Shown: piece after piece, positions 1-8,568 of the stretch
Numbering within the stretch: position 1 is the first letter of the stretch
How the letters are laid out: each line of letters opens with the position of its first letter
NCBI RefSeq assembly: GCF_003944715.1
Contig: NZ_RWIT01000003.1
Coordinates: forward strand, 310,001 to 374,000
Reading direction: 5' to 3'
From: Hymenobacter rigui
GTDB lineage: Bacteria; Bacteroidota; Bacteroidia; Cytophagales; Hymenobacteraceae
Length of the DNA: 64,000 nucleotides
Translations under genes and position numbers: made by a program
Notes under the pieces: generated by a model
The model's input: only the letters and a program-made list of their open reading frames with translations
The model's database searches: none
Told to the model about the DNA's origin: nothing

Positions 1-699
1 GCCTACCGCTACAACCTCAACAAGCTGGGCAAGCCCGTTGACCGGACCGAGTGGGGCATGACGCCCCAGACCTACAACGCCTACTACAACCCCTCGAACA
101 ACGAAATTGTGCTGCCGGCCGCCATTTTCGCCATTCCCGGCCTCATTGATGCCAACGCCGACGATGCCATCATTTATGGCTACGCCGGGGCCAGCACTAT
201 CGGCCACGAGCTCACCCACGGCTTCGACGACGAGGGCAGCCAGTTTGATGAGAAGGGCAACCTGCGCAACTGGTGGAGCAAGAAGGACCGGGCTGCCTTC
301 CAGCAGCGCGTAAACGGCATTGTGCGCCAGTTCAACGGCTACACGGTGCTCGATTCGCTGCACATCAACGGCAAGGCCACGGCCGGCGAAAACATTGCCG
401 ACCTGGGCGGCATCGTCATTGCGCTGGATGCTTTCAAGAAAACTGACCAGTACAAGAAGGGCGAAAAAATCGGCGGCCTCACGCCCACGCAGCGCTACTT
501 CCTGGGCTATGCCCTGGGCTGGCAGATTCACCAGCGCGACGAGCAGTTGGCCCAGCGCATCATGACGGACGTCCACTCGCCGGCCCAGTTCCGCATCAAC
601 GGCCCCTTCGCCGATGTACCCGAGTTTTACGAGGCCTTCAACGTGAAGCCCGGCCAGAAACTCTACCTGCCCGATTCGGCCCGGGTGAAAATCTGGTAG
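1..699 (+). CDS. M13 family metallopeptidase, C-terminal part (5' end outside window)
   Basis: The reading frame is open from the first base, so the N-terminus lies outside the window. About 232 residues of the catalytic domain remain. The zinc motif HELTH is followed by GFDDEGSQFDEKG, and the third-ligand motif ENIADLGG comes about 60 residues later; both are hallmarks of the neprilysin/PepO (M13) family. The substrate-binding NAYYNP motif precedes them, and the protein ends in the hydrophobic-aromatic tail VKIW, like the conserved CxxW-type end of the family. M13 enzymes are usually exported oligopeptidases of about 670-700 residues. Export cannot be judged here because the signal region is missing. 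The gene is followed by a hairpin shared with the convergent gene. The family call is secure; the substrate is unknown. Confidence 0.95.
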   Translation, partial: AYRYNLNKLGKPVDRTEWGMTPQTYNAYYNPSNNEIVLPAAIFAIPGLIDANADDAIIYGYAGASTIGHELTHGFDDEGSQFDEKGNLRNWWSKKDRAAFQQRVNGIVRQFNGYTVLDSLHINGKATAGENIADLGGIVIALDAFKKTDQYKKGEKIGGLTPTQRYFLGYALGWQIHQRDEQLAQRIMTDVHSPAQFRINGPFADVPEFYEAFNVKPGQKLYLPDSARVKIW

Positions 700-719
700 G
701 TGTTGCCTGTTGACTGAAG

Positions 720-760
720 ACAAAAACGGCTTCCTGCACTGTGCAGGAAGCCGTTTTTGT
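720..760. terminator. Bidirectional terminator hairpin
   Basis: A perfect 20-base inverted repeat (720-739 and 741-760) has one base between the arms and carries A-rich and T-rich flanks (ACAAAAACGG / CCGTTTTTGT). It lies between the convergent ends of the M13 gene (699) and the NTF2-like gene (767), so it can end transcription from both sides. Confidence 0.85.
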
Positions 761-766
761 GTAGTT

Positions 767-1237
767 CTATTGCTTGGGGCGGGCCATGAACTGCTCCAGT
801 CCTTCGCGGGTAGTTTTGCGCACTTTGGCCTGCAGGAAACCCGACCAGCCCAGCAGCCAGCCCATGGGCCCCAGTGCCTGCCGCGACCAGCGCCAGAAGC
901 TGAACTCATCGTGGTGGGTGCGGATGAGGCCATCCTGAAACGTGAAGCGGGCCTGCACGTGGTTATGCACTTTGCGGCGGGTTTTGCTGAAGGTGTAGCG
1001 GGCATCCCAGGTGGCGCGGCCGGTTTGCTCATCGGCCCATACGTCGTTGTACGCCAGGCGCAGGTCGCCGCCCCGCTCGCAGAGCATCCGCCACATCTGC
1101 CCGATTTCGGCTCCTTTCAGGTGAAAGGCGGCATCCTCGAAGGTGGCTTCGGGATGGTAGCACGCGGCCATGGCGGCATGGTCGCGGCGCTGGAAGGCTT
1201 GGTAGAAACGGTTAAGCAGGGCTTGGTGCGGATGCAT
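767..1237 (-). CDS. NTF2-like / SnoaL-like domain protein
   Basis: The product is 156 residues. The start MHPHQALLNRFYQAF is chosen because homologous domains begin there; the frame is open further upstream, but that part looks non-coding. The pattern LLNRFYQAFQRRDHAAMAACYHPEATFED is the typical first helix and strand of the NTF2/SnoaL fold, and the later RFTFQDGLIRTHHDEFSFW is the conserved last sheet. Such proteins are small cytoplasmic alpha+beta cones, either enzymes (isomerases, hydrolases) or binding proteins; nothing here fixes a substrate. It is a single-gene unit, convergent with the M13 gene and divergent from the porin gene. Confidence 0.8.
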   Translation of the reverse strand: MHPHQALLNRFYQAFQRRDHAAMAACYHPEATFEDAAFHLKGAEIGQMWRMLCERGGDLRLAYNDVWADEQTGRATWDARYTFSKTRRKVHNHVQARFTFQDGLIRTHHDEFSFWRWSRQALGPMGWLLGWSGFLQAKVRKTTREGLEQFMARPKQ

Positions 1238-1358
1238 AGGAGAAAAGCCCCGAAAAGATGAGGCCGCTAAAGCTACCCAAAAAGCACTAGCTGAACGGGT
1301 ATTTCCTTCATAGGAAGCACACGCAACCTGTTGTGCTTTGCCTGAAAAAACGCTCCTC

Positions 1359-2750
1359 ATGCTGCCTTTTTCCTATCGAAAAGGAGTGCTGCTGGCAGTT
1401 CTGGGCACTTCGGTGCTGACTGTGCAAGCCCAAACCGTGCCCCGCCGCTCGGCTACTCCGGCCCCGGTTGCCCCCGCCCCGCCGCCCGCCCTCCAGCACC
1501 CCGCCCCCGACTCCAGCCGGCAGCCTAACTGGAGCCTGCATTTTCAGCAGACGCTGGTGACGCAGTGGCATCCGTCGTTCCGGGCTCCGTACGCGGCCGA
1601 TTATAGTCTGGCGCAGCGTGAAAAGGCCAAAACCTCGCTCACCAGCACGTTTTTTCTGGGCCGGCGGCTGTGGCGCGGTGGTAGCTTTTTCTTCAACCCG
1701 GAGCTGGCGGGCGGTAGCGGGCTGAGTCAGGCCCGGGGCATTGCCGGCTTTCCCAACGGCGAAACCTTCCGCATCGGCGACCCGGCCCCGCACCTGTACG
1801 TGGCGCGGGCATTTCTGCGGCAGGTGTGGGCTTTGGGCACTGAAACGCAGGTGGTGGAAGATGCGCCCAACCAGCTGGCCGGCTCCGGCCCGGCCCGGTT
1901 TCTGGCCCTGAATGTGGGCAAACTCAGCCTCACCGATTTTTTTGACCAGAACAGCTACAGCCACGACCCGCGCAGCCAGTTTCTGAACTGGGGCCTGATG
2001 AGCAACGGCGGCTGGGACTACCCGGCCAACACCCGCGGCTACACGGTGGCGGCCGTGCTGGAATACGTGACGCCGTTGGGAGCCGTGCGGGCGTCGTCGG
2101 CACTGGTGCCCACGTACGCCAACGGCCCCACCATCGATTTTCACTACGGCAAGGCGCACTCCGAAACGCTGGAGCTCACGCGCACTTACCACCTGGGCCG
2201 GCAGGCGGGCACGGTACGGGCCCTGGGCTTCCGCACGGTAGCGGGCATGGGTGACTACCGCACGGCCACCCTGCGGCCCGACCTCGACCTGACGGCCACC
2301 CGCCAGCCGGGCCGTACCAAAACGGGCTTCGGCCTGAACCTGGAGCAAACCCTGACCCCGGAAGTCGGCTTATTTGCCCGGCTGAGCTACAACGACGGCC
2401 GCCGCGAAACCTGGGCCTTTACTGAAATTGACCGTTCCGCGAGTCTGGGAGCCGTGAGTACCGGCACGCGCTGGCACCGCCCGAACGACCGGCTGGGCCT
2501 GGCCGTGGTAGCCAACGGCCTCTCCCAGCCCCACCGCAGCTTTCTGGCGGCCGGGGGCCACGGCTTCATGATTGGCGACGGGCAACTCAACTATGCCCCG
2601 GAAATGGCCGCCGAAGCTTATTACAGCGTCAATCTGCCCCGGCAGCACGCCACGCTCAGCCCCGACTATCAGCTCATTCTCAACCCCGCCTACAACCACG
2701 ACCGGGGCCCGGTGCAGGTGCTGGGTGGGCGGCTGCACGTGGCTTTTTAG
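1359..2750 (+). CDS. Carbohydrate porin, OprB-like outer-membrane protein
   Basis: The product is 463 residues, with a signal peptide (MLPFSYRKGVLLAVLGTS, then VQAQ) and a Pro/Ala-rich stretch before a beta-barrel. An in-frame TTG at 1338 is an alternative start. Residues such as FFFNPELAGGSGLS, NVGKLSLTDFFDQNSYSHDPRSQF and NWGLMSNGGWDYPANTRGYT match the carbohydrate-selective porin (OprB) family, and the chain ends with the aromatic C-terminal strand (LHVAF) expected of a barrel. OprB-type porins let sugars or other small solutes cross the outer membrane. No sugar-use genes adjoin it, so the substrate is open. No terminator hairpin is seen directly after it. Confidence 0.85.
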   Translation: MLPFSYRKGVLLAVLGTSVLTVQAQTVPRRSATPAPVAPAPPPALQHPAPDSSRQPNWSLHFQQTLVTQWHPSFRAPYAADYSLAQREKAKTSLTSTFFLGRRLWRGGSFFFNPELAGGSGLSQARGIAGFPNGETFRIGDPAPHLYVARAFLRQVWALGTETQVVEDAPNQLAGSGPARFLALNVGKLSLTDFFDQNSYSHDPRSQFLNWGLMSNGGWDYPANTRGYTVAAVLEYVTPLGAVRASSALVPTYANGPTIDFHYGKAHSETLELTRTYHLGRQAGTVRALGFRTVAGMGDYRTATLRPDLDLTATRQPGRTKTGFGLNLEQTLTPEVGLFARLSYNDGRRETWAFTEIDRSASLGAVSTGTRWHRPNDRLGLAVVANGLSQPHRSFLAAGGHGFMIGDGQLNYAPEMAAEAYYSVNLPRQHATLSPDYQLILNPAYNHDRGPVQVLGGRLHVAF

Positions 2751-2886
2751 CCCATTAATTCACAGACAATTAACCTCCACACATAAGCAAACAGACCCGG
2801 CTTGCTTCTTTTTAGGGCTCCGGGCAACGGTTGCGCTTCCGGGGTCATCTATACTCGCAGATGTCTCACCTTACTCCTTGTAGTGT

Positions 2887-3594
2887 ATGAAAACGCTCCG
2901 CTTCCTGTTACCGGCGCTGGTTATGGCGCTGGTTGTACTATCGGCCTTCCGGGTTGCCGGAACCCGCGAAACCCGTTCGGTAGGCACTTTTACTTCTGTG
3001 GGCCTGGGGGGCTCGATGAAAGTGGTGCTGCGCCAGGGCAGCCCGCAAAAAGTGGAGGTGGAAGGAGAAGCCGAAGACCTGGCCCACCTGGAAACCGTGG
3101 TGAGCAACGGCAAGCTGCGCATCAATACCAAGAAGCAAAGCGGCATGAGCTGGTACAACTTCAAAGCGCCCGTAACGGTGTACGTAACCGTGCCCACTAT
3201 CAACGCCTTATCGGTTAGTGGTTCGGGCAGTATCAAAGCCGCCGACGGAATCAAGGCCGATAAGCTGGACCTGGGTGTGAGTGGTTCCGGCACTATTCAG
3301 TTGACCAGCGTTACTGCCACCAAAATCAGCTCGTCGTTATCAGGCTCCGGCACTATTCAGGCGGCGGGTGTGGCACCCGAGCAGGAAATCAGCGTGAGCG
3401 GCTCCGGCGGTGTTCAGGCCTCGAAGCTCCAGAGCAAAACCTGCAGCATCAGCATCAGTGGCTCCGGCGACTGCCGCGTACAGGCTACCCAGCTGCTGGA
3501 AGCCAGCATCGTCGGCTCCGGCGACGTGTACGTGACGGGCAACCCGCAGGTAAAAAGCTCAGTGGTGGGCAGTGGCCGGGTGCACCGCGAATAG
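2887..3594 (+). CDS. GIN domain (DUF2807) secreted protein
   Basis: The product is 235 residues with an N-terminal signal peptide (residues 1-24), then the GIN (head adhesin-like, DUF2807) fold. The repeated SGSG motif occurs about seven times (SVSGSGSI, GVSGSGTI, SLSGSGTI, SVSGSGGV, SISGSGDC, SIVGSGDV, SVVGSGRV). It marks successive turns of a right-handed beta-solenoid and is the hallmark of the family. Such proteins are common in Bacteroidota and are thought to act at the cell surface or in the periplasm; the function is not established. It is a single gene, with a strong terminator just downstream. Confidence 0.92.
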   Translation: MKTLRFLLPALVMALVVLSAFRVAGTRETRSVGTFTSVGLGGSMKVVLRQGSPQKVEVEGEAEDLAHLETVVSNGKLRINTKKQSGMSWYNFKAPVTVYVTVPTINALSVSGSGSIKAADGIKADKLDLGVSGSGTIQLTSVTATKISSSLSGSGTIQAAGVAPEQEISVSGSGGVQASKLQSKTCSISISGSGDCRVQATQLLEASIVGSGDVYVTGNPQVKSSVVGSGRVHRE

Positions 3595-3622
3595 CGTGGT
3601 CAATCCGTCGTTTTTCACCAAC

Positions 3623-3656
3623 AAAAAGCCCCGACACGCACTGTGTCGGGGCTTTT
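3623..3656. terminator. Terminator hairpin, A/T-flanked
   Basis: Arms AAAAAGCCCCGACAC and GTGTCGGGGCTTTT with a 5-base loop, ending in T4 on the plus strand and in A5 (T5 on the minus strand) on the other side. It lies between convergent genes ending at 3594 and 3679. The core AAAAGCCCCGAC recurs at 6787 and 26177. Confidence 0.9.
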
Positions 3657-3678
3657 GCGTTTGCAGCATGTCGGGAGC

Positions 3679-6567
3679 CTATTCCAGCAACAGCCGCTGG
3701 GTAAGGAGGCCGTGCGGAGTACGGATTCTGACGATATACACGCCCACCGGCACCGCCGTCAGATTCAGCGGCAGCTGTTGTGATGCTACTGCCAGCAGCT
3801 GCTGCCGATACACTACCTGGCCGCGCATATCCAGGATTTCCAGGATAGCCGCTTCGGGAGCTTCCTGCTCCACGCTGGCTATCAGCACCCCTTTGCTTGG
3901 GTTCGGCGACAAAACGACCCGGGCGGCGGCACCTTGTTTCGCTACCTGCACGGCCACCACCGAAGAGAAATACTCTGTTCCGTCGGCATCAACCTGCCGT
4001 AAGCGGTAATAGCTCAGGCCGGACAGTGGCGTATGGTCGAGGTAGGAATAGCGCTGATGCTGCTGGGTAGTGCCGGCCGCCGCTACTTTACCGGCCGCTT
4101 CAAATACCTTCCCATTGGCGGAGCGCTCCACTACGTAATAGGCACTGTTAAGCTCCTGAGCCGTTTCCCAGGACACGGCTACCACCGTATTTTGGGTGGT
4201 AGCACCGAATCGGGTCAGCGTTACCGGCAGCGGGGCATTGGAGCTGGAGGAGCACAGCCCCGTGGCGGGCAGCAGCTGGCGGGCCACGCCGGCATCGGTA
4301 CTGGCGTATTCCAGCTTCAGCTCATTGAGGCTTATATTTTCACCGTACAGCACCAGCACATCGTGCAGGCCGGCCGCAAGCGTTACCGTGCCGGTAACGG
4401 TAGTGGGCGGGTGCTGGCCACCGTTCTGAATCAGGGCGGAGGCCAGGGTGGGCGTAGTGGCCAGGGCCGCGTTATCCAGCCACAGAAACGCGCCGTCATC
4501 GGCCGTCAGGTAGAAAGTGTAGGTGCCCGTAACGGGTATGTTGATGCGCCCTTTAAACCGGGCACTGAAACCGTCGGGGTCCTGGGCGGTACCGCCGGCC
4601 ACACCGGTCAGGTCGCCCCAACTGGCGGCGCTTCCGAAATTCAGCACCTGCACGTTGCGGCTCTGTGCCGGCGCGGTAGTGTTGAAAAAGGCCGGATCAT
4701 CATTGAAATACCCCGGGAAATACTCGGCAAAAAGGCCCGAAGAAGCCGGCCGGCCGCCCCCATCCAGCCCCGAGCAGCCGGAAGGCGCGGGCGGAATTAC
4801 CTGTACGGTGAGCGAGCGGGCAAATACCGCCACACCTCCCGCGTTCCGGACCGAAATATCCAATGTATAGGAGTCCTCGGGTACGGTGGCGGCAATGGCT
4901 ACCTGGCCGGTAGTGGCATTGATGGTGATGCCGGCCGGCAGGGTAGCGGCATTATCCAGGGCATACGCCGTTACCGGCGAGGCACTGCTGACGGCGGGTG
5001 CGCCGGAGGTTGTGGACGAGCCCACCAGCACCCGCATCACTTTGGGCGAGTAGCTGAGCGACGCCGTCAGCGGTATGGCCGGCTGCAGGGAAGTGCAGAA
5101 CAGATTACCCGGCACCACCTGGCGGGCAATACCCAGGCCGGCGCTTTCATACTCCAGTACCAGGCTATTGCCCAGTCCATTATCACCGTACAGCAGCAGC
5201 AGGTTGTGCAGGCCGGCCGTCAGGGTGAGGGTTACCGTTTTGGTGGTGGTGGGGTGAAAACCGCCGTTGTCAATAGCCGCATCAGCCCGGACGGCCGGCG
5301 AGGCTAGGGCCGGATTATCCAGCCACAGCAACGCACCATCATCGGCGGTGAGGTAGAACGTATAGGTGCCGGCCATGGCGATATAGAGGCTGCCCCGCAG
5401 ACGCAGGCTGAACTCATCGGGGTCCTGCAGCGTGCCGTTAGCCACCGCCAGCAGGTTCCCGAAACTGTCGTTGTTCGGAAAATTGATTTGCTCATCGGTG
5501 CGGACTAAGCCGGGGGTGGTATTGATAAAGAAAGCCGCATCATCGGCAAAGTAGCCGCTGTAATACTCCGCGTATAATCCCGCCGACGTGGGTTGCCCAG
5601 CGGGGTCGGTGCCACCACAGCCGCCGGGCAGCGGAGCCGTTACCAGGAACTGAAACGCGTTGCTGAAGGTGCTGGTGCCGTTGGCATTGCTCACCGAAAC
5701 CGCCACGTTGTACGTACCCTGTGGCACCGACGGCCCGGCCGTGAGCACGCCGGTGGCCCCATCAATGCTGATACCGGCCGGCAGACTGCCGCTGTTGCCC
5801 AGCGCAAACCCGGTTACGGGGGAGCCGCCATCCTGTACCGTTGGCACACCCGAGCTGCCGCTGGCCCCGGTCGGCAGCGCCCGGGAGGCCGGGCTGTAGC
5901 TGATGCCCTGCGGCGCGGGTGGCAGCGGTACTACCGAAGTGCACAGCGCCGCGTTGGGCACTACCTGGCGCGTAATGCCCGGCCCCTCGTACTCCCACAC
6001 CAGTATATTGTCGCAGCAGTCCTCGCCGTACAGAATAAGTACGTTGTGGCGGCCGGCCGCCAGCGTCACGGTAACGGAACGCGTCACCACGGAGTGGCGC
6101 CCTCCGTTGTTAATCAGGGCATTGTTGAGGTCAGGTGGTAGCGCCAGGGCTGTGTTGTCCAGCCACAAGTAGGCCGCATCATCGGCGGTGAGGTAGAACG
6201 TGTAGCTGCCGGCCGTGGCAATGTTCAGGCTGCCGCGCAGGCGGGCACTGAACCGGTCAGGGTCCTGGGCAGAGCCGCCCGCCACCTGTAGCAGGTTACC
6301 GAAGCTGCTGCTGGTAGCAAAGTTCACTTCTGCTTCCGTCCGGGTGAGGCCGGCCGGGTTGCTGTTATCGGAGAAAAACGCCGGATTGTCATCAAAGTAC
6401 CCGCTGAAATACTCCGCGTACAGGCCGTTGGCCGCGGCTGCTCCGCCGGGGTCGGTGCCACTGCATGCTCCCGACTGGGCCTGTGCCGCCCACAAAGGCA
6501 TAATCCAAAGTACGGCCAGCTTCCATCCAAGCCGAAGCCACTTCGAGAGAGAAGAGAAGTTTTTCAT
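3679..6567 (-). CDS. Secreted protein with three PA14 domains, two Ig-like domains and a T9SS sorting domain
   Basis: The product is 962 residues. The order is: signal peptide (1-31, ending AQAQ); PA14 domain (about 45-205); putative Ig domain (about 217-310); second PA14 (about 317-490); Ig-like (about 500-590); third PA14 (about 597-760); a fibronectin-like segment of the usual pre-sorting type (about 780-870, VSWETAQELNSAYYVVERS); and a type A T9SS C-terminal domain (about 885-962, VVLSPNPSKG ... LPVGVYIVRIRTPHG-type). Each PA14 repeat keeps LYAEYFSGYF, the YTFYLTADDAAYLWLDN core and H-V-LILYGE. PA14 modules usually bind carbohydrate. Inference: a surface-attached or released glycan-binding adhesin. 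The three repeats are clearly homologous and probably arose by internal duplication. It has no co-directional partner. Confidence 0.92.
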   Translation of the reverse strand: MKNFSSLSKWLRLGWKLAVLWIMPLWAAQAQSGACSGTDPGGAAAANGLYAEYFSGYFDDNPAFFSDNSNPAGLTRTEAEVNFATSSSFGNLLQVAGGSAQDPDRFSARLRGSLNIATAGSYTFYLTADDAAYLWLDNTALALPPDLNNALINNGGRHSVVTRSVTVTLAAGRHNVLILYGEDCCDNILVWEYEGPGITRQVVPNAALCTSVVPLPPAPQGISYSPASRALPTGASGSSGVPTVQDGGSPVTGFALGNSGSLPAGISIDGATGVLTAGPSVPQGTYNVAVSVSNANGTSTFSNAFQFLVTAPLPGGCGGTDPAGQPTSAGLYAEYYSGYFADDAAFFINTTPGLVRTDEQINFPNNDSFGNLLAVANGTLQDPDEFSLRLRGSLYIAMAGTYTFYLTADDGALLWLDNPALASPAVRADAAIDNGGFHPTTTKTVTLTLTAGLHNLLLLYGDNGLGNSLVLEYESAGLGIARQVVPGNLFCTSLQPAIPLTASLSYSPKVMRVLVGSSTTSGAPAVSSASPVTAYALDNAATLPAGITINATTGQVAIAATVPEDSYTLDISVRNAGGVAVFARSLTVQVIPPAPSGCSGLDGGGRPASSGLFAEYFPGYFNDDPAFFNTTAPAQSRNVQVLNFGSAASWGDLTGVAGGTAQDPDGFSARFKGRINIPVTGTYTFYLTADDGAFLWLDNAALATTPTLASALIQNGGQHPPTTVTGTVTLAAGLHDVLVLYGENISLNELKLEYASTDAGVARQLLPATGLCSSSSNAPLPVTLTRFGATTQNTVVAVSWETAQELNSAYYVVERSANGKVFEAAGKVAAAGTTQQHQRYSYLDHTPLSGLSYYRLRQVDADGTEYFSSVVAVQVAKQGAAARVVLSPNPSKGVLIASVEQEAPEAAILEILDMRGQVVYRQQLLAVASQQLPLNLTAVPVGVYIVRIRTPHGLLTQRLLLE

Positions 6568-6784
6568 CTTCGGATGATTTTATATAATAAAGACAGTGCA
6601 ATGCGTACTAATAAATGTAAGCTAAGTTTTTATAATTGCAAATTATTTATTTTTTATTGTATTAATTAAACAAGCAGGTTTTCACTATTCCGATGTACTT
6701 GCAGGAAATACCCGCCAAATCAGGGTATCAGCTGCCGTAGCTTTTCCACTCTTTTTTATATGTTCCTGATTTCTGTACATACAT
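6568..6784. other. AT-rich intergenic region upstream of the PA14 protein gene
   Basis: About 215 bases, far richer in A+T than the flanking genes, with no plausible ORF. It must hold the minus-strand promoter of the 3679-6567 gene. A near-match to the Bacteroidota -7 element (ATAATTTG on the minus strand, 6638-6645) is present, but no convincing -33 TTTG at proper spacing was found. Nothing else is recognisable. Confidence 0.5.
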
Positions 6785-6819
6785 AAAAAAGCCCCGACAC
6801 TATGCGTGCCGGGGCTTTT
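6785..6819 (-). terminator. Terminator of the 6838-7401 gene
   Basis: Arms AAAAAAGCCCCGACAC / GTGCCGGGGCTTTT with one mismatch and a 5-base loop. On the minus strand the hairpin is followed by T6. It lies 18 bases beyond the stop of the minus-strand beta-barrel gene. Confidence 0.85.
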
Positions 6820-6837
6820 CGGTGACATGACTAACGG

Positions 6838-7401
6838 TTAGAAATCGAACAAGCCTTTGCGCGCTCTGCTCTTGGGTTTAGCTTTCTTCTTTTTCCCGTC
6901 GCCAAACAGGCCGTCGAACACGCTGGATTTATCCTTGATCAGCACATAGCGAATGGAAAAAGCCGTGGGAAAGCGCGCCCAGTCATCAGAGTTGATTTCG
7001 ACGGTGGGCTTGAAATCCAGGCTCAGTACAATTGGCACAAAGGCCACCTTGTACTCCAATCCCGCCAGCGCATCGAAGCCGCCAAAGCCGCCGGTGTCTT
7101 TATTCTTACCCAGGTGGCCGCCGGCCCCAAAGTAGTAGTTCAGGCTGGGCCCCAGAATACCAAAATGGCGCTCAGCCAGCACCGTGGCGCTTAGCTCCCG
7201 GGAGCCTACCAGGCCAAGTCCTTCCAAGGTAGTTTTCTCGAATATCTTCTGCTGCACGGTCAGGCCGTAGTTGTTTTTGCCCAGGCGCAGGCCGGCAGCG
7301 GTGTGGTATTTCTGGGCCTGTGCGGCCGGGGCCACCACGGCACCGGTGCCGGCCAGGGCGGCCAGTAACCCGGCTCTCCGCAGCGAAAAAGGAAACATCA
7401 T
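6838..7401 (-). CDS. Small outer-membrane beta-barrel-like protein
   Basis: The product is 187 residues with a clear signal peptide (MMFPFSLRRAGLLAALAG ... AQAQ, about 1-29). The rest alternates hydrophobic and polar residues with many Gly and aromatics (AGLRLGKNNYGLTVQQK, LEYKVAFVPIVLSLDFKPTVE), as in an 8-stranded barrel, up to FSIRYVLI. The last 30 residues are unusual for a barrel: a Lys/Arg-rich tail (DGKKKKAKPKSRARKGLFDF) follows the final strand. The family is not recognised and no function is assigned. It is a monocistronic gene, divergent from the FabH-like gene. Confidence 0.75.
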   Translation of the reverse strand: MMFPFSLRRAGLLAALAGTGAVVAPAAQAQKYHTAAGLRLGKNNYGLTVQQKIFEKTTLEGLGLVGSRELSATVLAERHFGILGPSLNYYFGAGGHLGKNKDTGGFGGFDALAGLEYKVAFVPIVLSLDFKPTVEINSDDWARFPTAFSIRYVLIKDKSSVFDGLFGDGKKKKAKPKSRARKGLFDF

Positions 7402-7560
7402 AATCTTGTAAGTAAGCCGCTGAACCTGGCTTGGTGGTCCGCGTTGAACGAACAGCGCGTGCGCAAAGTACGGGCCAGAGCCGGAATAGCCGGCAACTCG
7501 TTTGGAACGCCGTACCTTGCCGGCCTGTTTAGCATTGCCTTACTCCTTCCAGTCACTCCC

Positions 7561-8508
7561 GTGTACATTCACCAAGTGGCGGCCTATCTGCCGACCAACA
7601 TTGTCACCAACGAACATTTCACTCGTCTTAACGGCCTCTCGCACGAGTGGATAACGGAGCGCACCGGCATTCGGGCGCGCCGGAAGGCAAGCCCCGGTGA
7701 AAACACCAACACTATGGCCCTGGAGGCTACCCGCCGGGCCTTTACCCAAACCACGGCGTTTCGGCCCGAAGAGGTAGACCTGATTGTGGGTGGCACTTAT
7801 ACCCCGCACGATACTATTTACACGCTTGCTCATGCCGTACAGCGGGAGCTGAACGTGTCGGATATTCCGGTAGTGAGCATTTCCTCCGCCTGCTCTTCAC
7901 TCCTGAATGCAGTGGAGATTGTGGAAGGCTACTTTGCGCTGGGTAAGTCGAAACGGGCGCTGGTGGTAGTAAGTGAGCACAACACCGCCTATAACAACGA
8001 CCAGGATACCGTAGCCGGCCACTTATGGGGCGACGGTGCCGCCGTGCTGCTACTCTCCACTGAACGCCTCGCCCCGCAGGATCTGCACGTGCAATCCATC
8101 CGGACGGGTGGGGCCGGCAACGTGGGCAAGGCCGACCAGGCCGTTACGCTGAAGCCAGTAGAGCGGGGGATTGTGATGCCCTTCGGAAAGGATGTGTTCA
8201 TGCACGCCTGCACCTACATGACGCGCGTTACCCAGCAGATTCTGGAACACAACAACCTGGGCATAGATGATGTAACCTATCTGATTCCGCACCAGGCCAA
8301 CCTGCGCATTACCAAGAACGTGCTGCAGCAGCTGGGTCTCCCGGAGGAGAAGGGCATTTCCAACATTGAAGAGCTGGGCAACACGGGCTGCGCCGGCGCG
8401 GCCATTGCCCTGGCGGATATCTGGCCCAAGCTGCAGCCCGGCAACCATATTGTGGTAACCGTATTCGGTGGTGGCTACTCGTACGGCGCTATGCTGCTGG
8501 AACGCTAA
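7561..8508 (+). CDS. fabH: 3-oxoacyl-ACP synthase III (KAS III, FabH-like)
   Basis: The product is 315 residues from a GTG start. The frame is open upstream from a TTG at 7444, but the GTG is preferred. From it the catalytic residues fall at Cys111 (SSACSS), His244 (IPHQAN) and Asn274 (GNTG), close to or identical with the E. coli FabH numbering, and the chain begins directly with the VYIHQVAAYLPTN strand. The substrate-entry motif ITERTGIRAR is also present. KAS III condenses an acyl-CoA with malonyl-ACP to start fatty acid synthesis, or in paralogues to start secondary metabolites. The conserved GNTSAAS has changed to GNTGCAGA, and no fab genes adjoin it. It may therefore be an accessory paralogue rather than the housekeeping enzyme. 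Confidence 0.9.
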   Translation: MYIHQVAAYLPTNIVTNEHFTRLNGLSHEWITERTGIRARRKASPGENTNTMALEATRRAFTQTTAFRPEEVDLIVGGTYTPHDTIYTLAHAVQRELNVSDIPVVSISSACSSLLNAVEIVEGYFALGKSKRALVVVSEHNTAYNNDQDTVAGHLWGDGAAVLLLSTERLAPQDLHVQSIRTGGAGNVGKADQAVTLKPVERGIVMPFGKDVFMHACTYMTRVTQQILEHNNLGIDDVTYLIPHQANLRITKNVLQQLGLPEEKGISNIEELGNTGCAGAAIALADIWPKLQPGNHIVVTVFGGGYSYGAMLLER

Positions 8509-8528
8509 ACCAAAGCACTATTCCCCAT

Positions 8529-8568
8529 AACGCCCTACGGCCCGCCGGTTGGCGGGCCGTAGGGCGTT
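8529..8568. terminator. Long perfect hairpin between convergent genes
   Basis: An 18-base perfect inverted repeat (8529-8546 and 8551-8568) with a 4-base GGTT loop. The far arm touches the TAA stop of the minus-strand gene at 8567-8569. It lacks a strong T-tract but is very GC-rich; probably a bidirectional terminator. Confidence 0.75.

Noticed and set aside
4033..5307. Plus-strand ORF of 424 codons inside the PA14 protein gene
   Set aside because: It lies opposite the PA14/T9SS gene, which has clear domains. The antisense translation is low in hydrophobic content and unrelated to any family.
6568..6837. Possible small RNA gene in the AT-rich gap
   Set aside because: No conserved stem other than the terminator of the minus-strand gene, and no promoter of its own was found.
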